DNA of 64,000 nt from Prunus persica. Taxonomy: Eukaryota > Streptophyta > Magnoliopsida > Rosales > Rosaceae. A program made the translations under genes and the position numbers. Position 1 is the stretch's first letter. Every line of letters begins with the position of its first letter. Where the stretch lies: assembly GCF_000346465.2 (NCBI RefSeq), contig NC_034016.1, positions 19,331,548 through 19,395,547 of the forward strand. The letters are read 5' to 3'. Of the stretch, positions 11,797-25,416 are shown in pieces. Below the pieces are notes generated by a model that saw only the letters and a list, made by a program, of their open reading frames with translations, ran no database searches and had not been told where the DNA came from.

Positions 11797-14700
11797 TCGG
11801 CGCCATCATTTTGGACCAAAAATGTAAGAATTTGGATATTGCATTGGTTATGGGCTCATAGAGCAAAGCTTAGATCAAAGAAAAAAGCCCAACTCATACG
11901 ACTGAGGCCATGAAACTTAGAGCGGAGGAGAAAGCTCAATGGCCTATAAAACAAATGTTGGGCCAGCATAAAACAACAGATCCATCCACACATTCACATA
12001 CATATGAGTGTAAAAACGACATGCCGTATAGGTGCCTTGCATGGAAAGCATTGTGTTTAGGCATCATGAAGAATCCTAATGGAGAAAATGAATGGCCAAC
12101 CCAAGAGAGTCTGCCACAAACCAACTTTTAAGAATAGTGAAAGACTCGAATTTGTTGGGTTTGCTTTTGCCAGCGGGAAAATAAACACAGGTCAGCACAA
12201 CAATGAAGTAACATGGGTTGTGTAATATGGTGGGTACAAATAAAGCTCTCACATATATGGATAACACATCCCCATGTGGGCCAATAATGACATTCAACGA
12301 CAAGTCTCAAACTCAAAAGGACACACAGTACACGCGTACGAATATGATCCTCTGGCTGCATCACAAGAAAGCTCAATTAGGCAATTGTTGTGGTCATTGT
12401 AGATGGATTTTTCTGATGCCATAGCTGTCGTTCAGTCAATCTATATGTTTGACAATTTTTTTGTGTGTGGGTATCCAGTCTCCCTTCTGTTATGCATTCT
12501 CGAGTAATTCCGAAGTTTGGGTACACACTGAAGAGAAAATAAGGTAAATTTTGGTCACATAAATTGGCTCTGTGTAACTCGTGAACTGAATGATGTGTGG
12601 ATTTACAGTTCATTCCATAATCGTCCTACCAACCAAATTTTACTAACTTCCGGATAACTGGCCTTTTTTGGTGATGAATTATGAATAGGAACAAGGTTGA
12701 GACTTGGAGGATTAAGTTAGGTTTTATGGATAGACAAAGATGGGACTTGGATTTGGTGTGTATAGCAATAATGCAGGTGGGAAAATGAATTTTTCTGAGC
12801 GAAAAAAGATAGGAGAAGAAACAATACGAGGGAGGAAGAAAAAGTATATTGCAGAGTTCATGGCATTAATGCCGCAGTCCAATCATCCAATGTATGGCCA
12901 TTGTAAACTATATACCTCTTGGCCCTAACATGTCCACAATAATTCTCTCAAATATGCATGTAACAATAATTATAAAAAAAATACATAAGAAAAAAAAAAA
13001 AGGAATAAATTTACCAGAAAAAAAAAAAAAGAGAAATTGAACTCGAAGATCTAACCCTCCATTTATAGGCGGAAATCATGGAGCAAACATTTGGGAAAGA
13101 AGTACAATATATGACTCCTTTAATTGATTGAATATGTTTTTATTTATTAGCTTTTAGAACATAAAATAGAAGAATATTCCAATATTTTTTTAATATAAAA
13201 AGAATAGGATTAACCAACTAATCCTAGGTTCTGATTGGCTACATTTTGATTAAGTAAAAGCATATGGCTAAGTAATATATTAATGTGCCTACCCCATGTG
13301 AAAATAATAAGACAGGCAGATTCTTTCGCTTATGATCACATGCCCATAACCTGCAAGGCCTACGTGCTGAGGAGAATGTATTTGACTTATCTTGGACACA
13401 TCCAAATACTCAAAATGCAATAGCTTATACCACCTCTCATATCTCATTATCATCCTTCAATATTAATCCAAAAAAATATTGTACCAAACTAAATAATATA
13501 TACCAAAAAGTATTCTACCATACTATATATCATTGACTTTATCAACAATTAACATACATACATGCACAATATATTTGTGTGTGTGTGTGTTTTAGTGGGT
13601 TGCACAACTTATTTTGGGGACGACTTTACATGCATGCACTAAAACATCAAAATCATTGGATCAATATGAAATAATAATTTTGCAGATGTATGTGAATTAG
13701 GTCAGTTAATCGAGATAATGTGCTTGTCACTTGTATATTTGAATTTGATTCTCTTTCTCATATAATAGAGATGTTTAGAATATCGTCTTTGTCAAAAAAA
13801 TAAAAAAATCATTATGAGATAGAAATTTGCCATAATTTTTGCTTGTTATCGTGCAATTAAGAGGTTGACGACTACTCAAGGAAATAGAAAGACATAGATA
13901 GAGGCATTTATATATTAGGCTAAATATTATTCTACACAAACATGGGTTTACATAGATGCTTACCTCACGTCTGATCAATCAATGGGTCTGACAAAAAAAT
14001 GCGGTTGAGTTAGGTACGTTTGATCTTGTTTAATCAAACTTCTATTTCAATCACCACCCTCAAATTCAGCTTATTTATTCTTGAATAGTTCATTAGATTA
14101 TCATCTATTTACGCAAGGGTTTCTTCTTTGTATAGTGTTTGTTGGTTTGTAATTAAGGGAGAATAAAGCTGTTAAATGTTGTAACTAACAAAATGATTAG
14201 CTTTTGATTTTGATTGATATCGCTGGATCTGAATCCAATCTATCCAAATCTTGTAAGAACTGCCAAAGTTCAAAATGAGTGGATAAGATTGAATGAATGC
14301 ATATATATACATATGATTAATGGAACGACAAATTTAGACACCTCACTCTTATGGGTTGTTCAGTGGATTTCAATGTCCAATCAAATGGGATTTTCCCTGT
14401 CACTTTACAATGGAAATTTTTTTAGTTTGGCGAGTGAATCATGTCACTTGTCTGACCATTCATAAATAAGAGAATTTAATTGTATTTAGATCTCACACAA
14501 AATTATATTGATCTCATCATACTTATTTATGTGTGTAATTGAACGAATGACATGATTCAATCGCCTTACCAAAGAAAGTCTCCCTTACTAATTTCACCAC
14601 TATTAAAAGTTAATAAAGGCTCAAATTTACAGATAAAAGAATGGCACGTTATGAATATCAGTACGGTGGCTGCATGGGGACATATGATCCTTCCTTGAAA

Positions 14701-15485
14701 ATGGTAATTAGGGAAACTCTGTAAATTGCCACAATAATAATGCCAATATTAATAAATAAATAAAAATAAAAAAGCGACAATGCCAACGTTGCCAAGGTGG
14801 AAAAATAATTTGAGAATATAAATCTATTAAAATAAGGGAAAGCCCATTAATTGGATTTGAGTACGGACGCTTACCGAAAGAACCGGTAACCTAGCAGATC
14901 GCAAAACTTTGATGCCGTACTCATTGGAATTTGGGAGGACACCTGTCAATTTCGTACCCTTTTATATTCGAGCCAGTTCATACACTTACCGAAAATTCAG
15001 TTACTCCCACGTGGCTGCGTGGCTCAAAAAGCCCGCGAGTATATTCCATTAGAACTCGCTGCGAGTACGCATGTGAACAAAGTAAAAGACAGCACGTTCA
15101 GTAAAAAAAACAATAGAAATAAATGAGCTGACGTGGGCCTTCGCGGTTGGCGGAGGCGTGAGCAGAGAGGGTGCGGCACGTGATGACCGACACACACACC
15201 TTCGACACGTGGCGGACTTAAAGAGTGATGGGAGGGAGAGTCTGTTAGCGACGGTTAAGGTGGCGGTAAAAGGTTGTTAAATATTGCTAAATAAACTTCA
15301 ACTTTTGATATAAAAAAGAAAAAATTAAATTACCTGATCAAATATTAACTTAACCAGGGTTTTAAGTGAGTTTAGCGAAGTAATTAGGCCAGCCCATTTC
15401 ACTATATAAAGACGGCGCCATGACAACTTTTCCTTGACTCCATTTTCCTTCTTCCTCCATTTTCCTCTCTGCAATTTTCAGAAAC

Positions 15486-15488
<3 letters not shown>

Positions 15489-15521
<33 letters not shown>
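15489..15521 (+). repeat. (GA)n microsatellite in the pectate lyase leader
   Basis: An almost pure GA dinucleotide run about 45 bases upstream of the ATG. GA/CT tracts are common in plant 5' leaders and can bind GAGA-type BBR/BPC factors; that role here is inference. Confidence 0.7.
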
Positions 15522-15525
<4 letters not shown>

Positions 15526-15564
15526 TGTTTCTCTGTGAGATATATACATAGATACAGAAAGAGA

Positions 15565-18500
15565 ATGAGAGCTAGGTATTCAGCAACAATGGCGGTCGCT
15601 CTGAGCTTGTTTTCTTTACTTTCAACAATGGTGCTTCTTCAAGCTCTGTTTGTGAGCGCAGAGAATGAAAAGCTTGTAAATTCAAGGTATATTTATCTAA
15701 ATTCAGCTGCATTTTAATCGGGTTGGCTCAATTTGGAGTCTTTGAATTTGGAGTGCTCATTGCATTATAATTTGTTTCTGGTAGGTTTGTCGGAACAGAG
15801 GAGTTACAGAGCTCCAAGAATTCATCAATGGCAGACTGGTCAGTTTCTGTACTATTTTTTTATTTTCAGTTTCAGCTTCAGTGTCAGATCTTCAGGTGTA
15901 GTTTACTTCCGATCTGGTCCGTCCAAATGGCTTAAAGGGTACAACGTTAAGCCATTGGGATTGGATCTGAAGAATCTAGGCCGTTTATTTGGTTATCATA
16001 GCTTTCCCCTGTTCTTGCTCTGTTCAAACTCAGAGCCTTTTAAATTGACATTGCTCTGAACTCTTATGATTTTTATTTTTTCACGTACGAAAGTACCCTT
16101 TTAATCTGAATGCTTGAAGTAATTAAATTAATTTATAGTTTATCATCTCTCTTTTCCCATAATCAATTCTCTCTCCACGCTTATCGGGCGGTGCCTGTCT
16201 CTTAGTGCTTATTTTATTAGGTGGTTCCCGTTAGTAACTTTTACTAACTCTTTCTTAATTAAAAAAACAAGAAGTAAACTTGTGTATGGGTATTATAGCT
16301 CAAGGAGTTACAAGTAGTTATTTATGTATTTGAGGTTTTGTGTTTGAATTCCTTTTTTTTTGATATCGTTTGTATAAAAAAAAAAAAAAGGATTCATGAA
16401 AATTAACTTGGTGGAAATAATTCTCTGTTTGCAGGTCGGATGAGGCTTTGAATGAGCATGCAGTGGATAATCCAGATGAGATTGCCTCTATGGTTGACAT
16501 GTAAGTCTCTGTTTGCTCTCTCTTTTGTGATTTGCATGTTACCCAAAAAAATATTTAATGATTTTATGGGGTCACAGAAAAGAAGTGACACATGCGATTT
16601 GTGCATAATTAATTACATTAATTAATAAACCCCACTTGTTTTTTAACATGTCCTTTCCGCATGCCAATTTCTCCTCCTCTGCATGTAGATTAAAATTCCC
16701 AGTCAAATAGTCAAAATCAATTTTACCGCGCAAAAACTCCAGTCAAAATGGTCAACACTTCAGAGGGAAGCTACCCTGTTAGGTTAGATTTGGTCTTCTG
16801 CAATCTGTTCCTGCACATTAGGGTTTAGCATCCAAAAAGAATTGCCAAGGACCACTTTCTTGTAATTTTAACCCACCAGTCTGTCATGGTCAAAAAGTAC
16901 TTGATTGAGTATTCAAAACGACATCGTTTTGAGGCATATAAAATATTCTCCAAAGCAATATCATGTTGAGTTTCTGCTCTTTCTGGTGATACTAATTCTG
17001 TGTCATTATATTCTATAATGACTAATCCTAGTCTATTACTTTTATATAATATTAATAGCATATTATTATGATACTATAATGGGAATTTGGCTTTGAACTT
17101 TTTTGTTAATCGATTGGGTGAACTTGTGCTTTTGGATTCTGGGGAATCAACCACCACGTTGGCATGTTCTTGCTGCACCATGCAGCAATCTTTCTTTCTC
17201 TCCCCACATGCCCATGTCCCCAGATCCGTCCCTCACGCTTTTGCATTATTATTTTCTTGTCTTTTTTTTTCTTTCCCATTCCTTATCCAAATCTCATTCC
17301 ATGCACATTTAGCTTTATGTGCCAATACAATTGTTTGTGCACCTTCGGCTTGTTTTCCCATATTTCACATAACCCTAATTAATTGCCCTCTAAAGACCCT
17401 CCTCTCCATGTGTACCCATCCATTTTCTTCACGGCAGCGATTTTCGACACTCCTGATATAATTACTAAATTTAGAGTGCCGAAATCGTTATTATGTAGGA
17501 AACTCTACATATGTACTTATTCATTTTATTCAGGACAACAAACTCTCTATTTAATTTAAAGTGTCGAAATTGGAAAACTGCTATGTCGGTATCGATTTGA
17601 ACTACAAACCTTTCCATATCCCAATCATGGGAACCAAACTTGCATAATTGACATTTCAGAATCCAATGTTTTTATATATATGATGAATACAATGCACTCA
17701 AGAGTCAAAACCTATCATGATTTCACCCATCTCCTATGATTATTTTGTCTGGTCTATAAAAAAAAAAAGCAGTGTGAAAAACTGTTCATTTCACTATTTT
17801 TCTGTGTCTACTGTTCCATTCACTTATGTACATAGATCATAATTTTACTTTCATGCAAATCCCACACAATTAGTGGGGTAGGCTAACATAAATTTTGCTC
17901 CCCATCACCAGCCTGGCAAAGAGGCAAGCCCCAAAAACCACAGATCACAGATCACAGATCTGGTTTTGTTCTGCAAGACTTTCTTTTTTCTCAGCAGAAT
18001 TTTGCTTCAATTTTTTTAGCTGATCCAGCAGCTGCCCAACTGAAAGAAACTACGTCGTTCAATGGGTCCTCCATGACCTCATTAAATGTCTCATTTTTTC
18101 TTAAAAAATAATTTACCTCCACCGACGCACAAGCCTACACCTCACCATTTATTACTTGTCTCACTAAATTTAGGAAAATAAATAAATAAAAATAGGACAA
18201 AATAAAAACCCAATTTCCGTATGGACCGTAACCCTCTATCCGTATGTTTTATTTAATTGGCAATATTTTATGTCCCTACCATTTATTCACATGGCCCCTA
18301 ACACGTGTGTGACAATATATTATTTGGTTCACATGCTTTTTCTCAACCGAACATGTACACTATAATTGCAATGCATAATAATTACAAAAAAGTTTGATTA
18401 ATAATGGGATTATTTTGTTCTTTTTTACTATTTTCAGGAGCATTCGGAATAGCACGGAGAGGAGAAATTTAGGATTTTTTTCATGCGCAACGGGGAACCC

Positions 18501-19941
18501 CGTTGATGATTGTTGGAGATGTGACCCCCATTGGCAACTCCACCGCAAGCGCCTAGCCAACTGTGGCATTGGGTTCGGGCGCAATGCCGTGGGTGGCCGC
18601 GATGGCAAGTACTACGTCGTGAACAACCCTCGCGATGACGATCCGATCAACCCTAGGCCCGGAACCCTCCGCCACGCGGTCATCCAAGACCAGCCGTTGT
18701 GGATTGTGTTCAAGCGTGACATGGTGATCACACTAAAGCAAGAGCTCATAATGAACAGCTTCAAGACCATTGATGGGCGTGGGGTCAATGTCCACATTGC
18801 ATATGGAGCGTGCATCACCGTTCAATTCATAACCAACGTCATCATCCACGGGCTGCACATCCATGATTGCAAGCCCACAGGAAATGCCATGGTCCGGAGC
18901 TCACCGAGTCATTATGGATGGAGGACAATTGCTGATGGGGATGGGATTTCCATTTTTGGGTCGAGCCACATTTGGATAGACCATAATTCTCTCTCCAATT
19001 GTGCTGATGGGCTTATTGATGCTATAATGGGCTCAACTGCAATTACCATCTCCAACAATTACTTTACCCACCATAATGAGGTGCACCCATTTACTTAATT
19101 CACCCTAATTTCTCAAGGTAATTAGTAGCTAATTAGAGACTAATTAACTTTTTAATGTTGGTAATTTGGAACAGGTTATGTTATTGGGTCACAGTGACTC
19201 TTACACAAGGGACAAGCTAATGCAAGTGACCATTGCCTACAATCATTTTGGTGAGGGGCTAATTCAAAGGATGCCAAGGTAAATATTTTTGAAGTATTAT
19301 ATTTTTTTAAAACTCTTATTTTCTTCTTGGTTTTTATTTTTATTGTTTTTCTAATTGGTCCCCAATTTAATTAATTTTGCAGGTGTAGGCACGGGTATTT
19401 CCATGTGGTGAACAATGACTACACACACTGGGAAATGTATGCCATCGGTGGAAGTGCTGAACCCACCATTAATAGCCAGGGCAACAGATATCTGGCTCCC
19501 AACAATGCCTTTGCCAAGGAGGTATAATTTTAAATAAAATAAAATAAGGAAGTTATTTTTTTTTTTAAAATACAAAAATAATCCAAACTACAAGGAGAGG
19601 GGGTTTCGAACATAAGACAATTGATATGCAAGTTTTTATTGGACTAAACCCCGTTTAATTTTCATATTGATGAGGATGATGAGGTTGGAATTTGACAATA
19701 TTTACAATTTACTTGATATTTTCAGGTGACACATAGAGTTGAAACAAATAACTGGAAGCACTGGAACTGGAGATCAGAAGGAGACCTGCTACTCAATGGA
19801 GCCTATTTCATTGCATCAGGAGCTGGAGCTGCAGGCAGCTATGCCAGGGCCTCAAGCTTAGGGGCTAAGTCATCTTCCATGGTTGGCACCATCACAGCTG
19901 GTGCTGGTGTTCTTAATTGCAGGAGGGGTTACCAATGTTAA
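15565..19941 (+). CDS. Pectate lyase (polysaccharide lyase family 1)
   Basis: Secreted Ca2+-dependent lyase cleaving de-esterified homogalacturonan in the cell wall. Seven exons: 15565-15686, 15785-15838, 16435-16500, 18438-19080, 19175-19278, 19383-19521 and 19726-19941. The N-terminus ([20 protein letters not shown]) has a hydrophobic signal segment ending near VSAEN; a second in-frame ATG at 15589 is an alternative start. Family landmarks in order are [71 protein letters not shown], then [20 protein letters not shown]. These include the Ca-binding acidic residues and the catalytic Arg of the RMPR block. The C-terminus ends CRRGYQC. Intron 3 is unusually long (about 1.9 kb). It is similar to Arabidopsis At5g48900/At3g07010/At3g24670; the exact paralogue is not resolved. 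Confidence 0.94.
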
Positions 19942-20917
19942 TTATCAATCCCATGAAAAAGAAACAGAAAAAAAGAAGGAAGAAAAGAAATTATTACTCA
20001 TTCTTTCTTCCTTTAATTATTGGTGAGTTTGCAGCCATTATGTTTACATCGCTTCCCCACCCTATTTGTCCCCCAATCCAATATTTGAAAAAGTGTACAT
20101 TTTTTTTCTTCTCTATTCTAGCGATCACATTTCTACCTTTTTGCACTCTGTCTTCTTTGGTCCATACAAATGAACTTTAGTCAATTAATGTTTGACAGTT
20201 ACTCTTACACTCGAGTTTCTGTGTTTGAACCTCCCAACCCACTCGAGGTTATGTGTTCAAACCTCCTAACTCAATATCGCTTCTATAAAATGTTGGTGCT
20301 CTGTGTTTCCCTTGATTGCAACAAAAACTTTATCAATGCATAATTCGCGTAGCCATGATGACAACAAGGCCACATTGTTTGCATGTGATCTAAAAAACAT
20401 CAGCACATTTGATCCAACTAGTTTGTTTCAGACTTGCATGCAAAACCTAATGAAGCTGTCACCTCTTGGTTCTTGTCATGTGGTTAGGCAGGAAAACAAA
20501 AACAAAAACAAAATAAAACCCAATAATCTGATAAGCTAAAATAATAATAAAGCATGAAAAATATAAAATATGTAACTTGGACCTTCTTGATTCTTACAAA
20601 GATGATTATGTGTGTTATGTCTTAACAGATTGTTTTATAGTGAAACATTTATCTTCTGCATCAAAATTGCAGCATAAACATAAATATATTGAGATTTCAT
20701 AAATTCCAGCACACTGCTTGAGAAGGAGACTAAGAGAAAGCATTGTCATAAAATACATTTAGACCAAGAATTGATTTTCATCCTAGAAATATGACCACCA
20801 TATGAAAAAACACTATCACCACCATCAACTACAATGCCCTACTGAATGAGAGAGAGAGAGAGAGAGAGACAAGATTATCAATTAAAGTCATAATTTTAAC
20901 ATTTGGGAAATGGAAGC
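19942..20917. other. Convergent intergenic region between the pectate lyase and TMKL1 genes
   Basis: 3' flanks of two convergent genes. A (GA)n run lies at about 20848-20869. No protein-coding ORF was recognised. Confidence 0.5.
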
Positions 20918-23625
20918 TCAAAATGGGGTGCCAATCTCACTCCTTGTCTCTGTGGGGCTGTACAAAGTGGACCTATTCCTTGGTCTGTTCTCCTCCAACT
21001 GCTTCACAACTTCATCCATGGAGGGTCTAACCGAAGCAACCGGAGCACAGCAACCCATTGCAAGTTTCAGTGCCTGAACCAAACCTTCTTCCATGGGACT
21101 CCTTACCCCCTTCAACACCTCCACATCGAAAACCTCCAATGTTGTCTCCTCCAAAACTGCGACTTTCACCATCGAAGGCAAATCCACAAACTCACCACTC
21201 CTCCCAGTTTTACCAGGCTTCTTGCCTATTAAAACCTCCAGTAGCAAAATTCCAAATGCATAAACATCTGTCCTGGAATTACATTTCTTCATCTTTTGAA
21301 GTTCTGGTGCCTTGTAACCATCATTCTTTGCGACGGTCACCATTTCATCAGCTACGGAAGGGATCATAAGCTTGTCAAGCCCAAACTCAGTGAGCCTAGC
21401 TACAGAAAACTCATCCACAAGCACATTCTTAGATCTTACAGTCCCATGAGTAATAGGCGTTTCAAGACCAGTATGAAGATATGCTAGTCCTCTAGCTATA
21501 CCCAATGCAATCTTGTGACGCCGAGCCCAGTTCAGCACAGGTTTGCCTGCTCTGGTTTCTGCATCCAACCAAAACAAATGAAAAGTTAGTTAAATGAATC
21601 TGCAGTGAGTGTCCACAAGTAACCAAATAGTAGAAAATAACCTGTCGATTCTTTCCCTACAGGTCATTGATTGTGCAAGACCAGGTCCAAAGAGATTTTG
21701 AAGTTGCTTAAGTTGAGTGAGCCTAAAAATAATATGTTACTGCTAATTCTTCTAAAGTAAGTGGGCTTCTATGAACTTTGGAACTGACTCTTACAGAACA
21801 GTAAAGTGAGGGTTCCTGTAATTAAGTTTCCACTCTTTCATATCCATGGAAATTGTATAAGTAATCCTATGGTGGTTGTGGAAATCCTTTCAGGTATGAC
21901 AAGGGCAGTGAACCATGTAAACGCTTGTTTTTTCGTGTGTAATCATGCTACAAATATCTGTCGCTCCAAACTAACCAAATATGAGACAATTGATGTTTTT
22001 TAAATGTTTTAACAATCACAAGAGGCCAAAGACATACAATTGGAAGTATTTAGAGATCTATCAGTTACAAGACAAAAAAGACTCAAGTATTTTAAAGCTC
22101 ATTTCTTTGTAAAATATGGCAAAGACCATTAACTATTCAATCTCACAGGATAATTGCATAGCAACAAAGTAGAGAGAAAAGCACGAAAAATATGCATACC
22201 ATGTAAAAGATCATGAAGGGTTCTGTGAGGAAGATGGTCATATATCAGAAGCTTCTCCCCTCTCTTCCCCTGATAGAAAGCTCTCAGTGGAATCAAATTC
22301 TCATGGCGAATCCTTCCCAATTGCTTTACCACAGGTACACAAGAACTCCCATCCTTGCAACTACCTTCCCTCAACAACCTCAAAGTAATGGTCCCTCCAT
22401 CTGAAAGTTTTGCCTTATAAACAGTCCCATAGCTGGTCTTCTCCAAAACTTGTCCTGTGGCATTCAACACATCATCTAATGTCAAATGCTCGCCGCCCTG
22501 AAACAAGATAAGCCTTCCCTGATCACCAGCTCCACCACCACCGCCACCACTTTCCTCATCTTCTTCTTCCTCTAACTCATCTTCACTCTCTGCCCTGCTG
22601 TTCTTCTTCTTGTTTTGCACATACCCAATTAACAATGAAACAAAAACCACAGTTGCAGCCATCAACCCAATAACAATACCTGCAATTGCTCCAGGGCTCA
22701 ACCCAGAGCTTCCACTGCAACTTTTCAAAGGTAACCCACAAAGTCCAGGGCTGTTTCCCTCAAAATCCTCCACACCAAACTTTGATCCACCAAAAACTGG
22801 CAACACTCCACTAAAATTATTGTGTGAAAGGTTCAATTTTTCGAGGTTCAACTGAGCTAAACTCGCAGGAATTGGACCCGAAAACATGTTATTCCCAAGA
22901 TCAAGTTCTTTAAGCCCACCAAATTGGGTAACAAATTCAGGGAAATTCCCTGAAAACTTGTTCTCGCCAAAATCAAGAACCTGCAAATTTTTGCAGGTAG
23001 AGTTTGGCAATGCAGGTTCAGGAAGAGACCCAGATAGTGAATTAGCATGAAGCCTAAGTGAAACCAGATTATCACACAAGTTCCATATAGATGGTGCAAA
23101 ATCCCCATTCAACAAATTGTTGCCCAAATCAATGTCAGAGAGGGAAGAGCTGTACCCAAGCTCCAGAGGGATAGTTCCACTCAGAAAATTGATGTTAAGG
23201 TACAAACTTTCGAGCATAGAGAACTCACCCAGCTCTCTGGGGAGTGAACCTGAGAGATTGGCAGATGGGAGCTGAAGAGAGAAAAGGTGAAGAGATGGGT
23301 CTCTGGAAAGAGAGAGATTTGTCCATTGGGGTGAAGAGAGGTCGTTGCAGAGCAATGGGGAGCCATTGGAAAAGACCCATTTGAGGCCTCTCCATTGGCA
23401 AAGAGGAACAGAGGAATTCCATGAAGATAAGAGTAAGTTCTGAGTGTTACCTTGCAGTGAAGCTTTGATATTTCCCAAGAGAAGCTCAACATCTGCAGAG
23501 TGAGAAGAAGAAGAAGAAGAAGAAGAAGAAGATGTAGAAGCAGACTCAGTGGGTGAGCTAATATTCAACCCTACAACGAAGTAGAAGAGGAAAGTGTGGA
23601 GAAAGAAACGTTTCAAAATCTCCAT
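20918..23625 (-). CDS. TMKL1: TMKL1-type LRR receptor-like pseudokinase
   Basis: Membrane LRR protein with a degenerate kinase domain. There are two exons on the minus strand: 22200-23625 (from ATG at 23625) and 20918-21558. The split Gly/Glu codon joins DLLH to ETRAGKPVLNW, giving 688 aa (Arabidopsis TMKL1 is about 674). Order: signal peptide (about 1-28), a serine run, an LRRNT-like region (SSWNSSVPLCQWRG), about five LRRs, a transmembrane segment (GAIAGIVIGLMAATVVFVSL), an acidic linker with a glycine run, then the kinase-like domain. Key kinase residues are missing. The VAIK lysine is Arg (TLRLL), the HRD loop is HGTVRSKN, and DFG is replaced by EFG (LTEFGLDK), so it should be catalytically inactive. 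The C-terminus (YSPTETRSEIGTPF) matches the family. The (AGA)n-coded serine run at 23500-23532 is microsatellite-like. Confidence 0.93.
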
Positions 23626-25416
23626 GAATGAAGCAGAGACAGAGAGAGAGAGTGAAAGAGGAAAGGTGGTATTGTAGTGGTGGGCAGTTCAAAGAAGCTC
23701 TCTTTTTTTTGGAAAAGCTGACAGAGTGTTGACTATGAGCAATCTCCTAGTCTATTATCTATAGGGCCTTGTTTTGATTACACAGTCATATGAATTCGTA
23801 CCATGTTGATTATCCACCGTCGGATTTATGCAAAAAGTTTCAAACTTTATCAGAAGGTAATCATACTGTGAGCACCATTACAGCTGATCTTTACTCTCAT
23901 TCTCAAAGGATGACAAACAAAACACTTCTCACTTCATTCAATAAATTATTGGGTTTGCTTTTGATATTTAATCCTGTTCTGCACGGTGCACGCCCACCTT
24001 TGGAATTAGTTGGTTTTTTTAAGTTCATAGGGTTGCAGGAGGTTGCTTTGTTTGAGGGAAAGAAAGCTTGGCTGTGCAAGAAGCCACCAAGTCTTGTCTT
24101 TTCAAGGCAAAGTGTAAGTGCAGGTGTATGCAAGTTGTCGTGGTCCTTAATCTAGTGCCATACACGTGTCCATCGTCTTTGACTGCGAATTGACTCGTTG
24201 ACTGAAGGGTGGAGATGGTGAGTGAGTGTCGGCTTTGATGGTCTTTGATCCGCCGCATCCAGTGGGTCCTCATGCTTGTGGTTGACAGGTTGTGGGTCAG
24301 ATTTCACAAAGCAAAGCTACAAAAGTTTAGCAGAAGTAGAAGAGGTTAACATGAAAATGGATAAAGGAGGGGTGTTAAAGGTGTTGTTCACATGTAGTGA
24401 GTTCCACCTATCCATCCTGTGGGTCATGCTGAAATTTAGTATTGATTTTTCCCTTCAATTGTTCAGAATTTTAGAATATACTAGAATCCAATGTACTAGC
24501 TTGGGAGTTTCCTTTGACCGAAAATCATATTCTCTCTTAGTAGACAAGCAATATTAGACGAACCTAGAAACTCGGGTGCATGGTAAATACTCTTAACTAA
24601 TTAAGCTATAAATTTTTTGTAAGAAGTAGAAATTTATTTCAGGAAATAATTTCATGGCATTTCTGTTCAAACTCACGCCAGTTTATGCCAAATTAATCAT
24701 TCATTTTCTGGCATGGTTTTATCATCCATCCCTTTCTTAATTAGATTCTTCTAAGATAATTAAGTTTATTGGAAGTTGTATGTTAAGTGGTGGGCAGCCA
24801 ATGAAACTTAAAGTATCAAAAGAGATTTTGTTATCTTACCCAGTCGACCACTTGTTCAGCATGGTGGAGACACACTGATTGCTTCTTTTCGGTTGCACCC
24901 TAATGATGCAACGAAGCAAAGATACAGAAATCATTCCTCCAATTTAAATTTAAATGTTCACAGCAGATTGAGTTCCTTGACTATTCATAAGTAAATCCAG
25001 ATTATCACCATAAACTCTCACTTTTTTTGTTTCCCCAAATTGAATTGCTTAATCATTCTGTTTAATGATTCTGCTTTCTGAAAACCCCTTTCGTCTATGC
25101 TTGCATGCGACTAGGCTGAAGATTTTGGGATTTTGACTTTCATGTTATGCTAATGAAATGTGTCTTGCTCTGGACAAAGTGTGGAAATTAAAGGTTCACT
25201 CATAAACTCTAGGAAATTGTCCATGGCAATGAGTACGCGTGCACCATTCTGAGGAAAACTTCATGTCACACATCACACATTTGTACATTTCATCAAGTAA
25301 CACAAACAAGGGTTAGCTTAGGAGAAGAATCTAAATACAGTTGAAATGATTATATGTAGGGTTCTTTGACAGACAATTGCAAAAAATAACTGCAAATTGC
25401 ATTTCTGGTTGACAAA
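23626..25416. other. TMKL1 promoter and LPA66-like 3' flank
   Basis: A GA-rich stretch directly upstream of the TMKL1 ATG (23636-23656) fits its leader. The rest is non-repetitive spacer. The plus-strand ORF at 23790-24155 has no protein features I recognise. Confidence 0.45.

Larger units (their letters stand above)
11087..15564. other. Long AT-rich intergenic region
   Basis: About 4.5 kb with no recognisable gene. It holds a MITE-like element (11591-11796, listed separately), poly-A runs near 12975-13035 and a (GT)n tract near 13576-13590. The last part (about 15100-15564) should be the pectate lyase promoter: a TATA-like ACTATATAAAG at about 15401 is followed by a (GA)n leader tract at 15489-15521. 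Confidence 0.5.

Noticed and set aside
22857..23492. Extra minus-strand ORFs in the TMKL1 region
   Set aside because: They are out-of-frame shadows of the LRR-coding exon.
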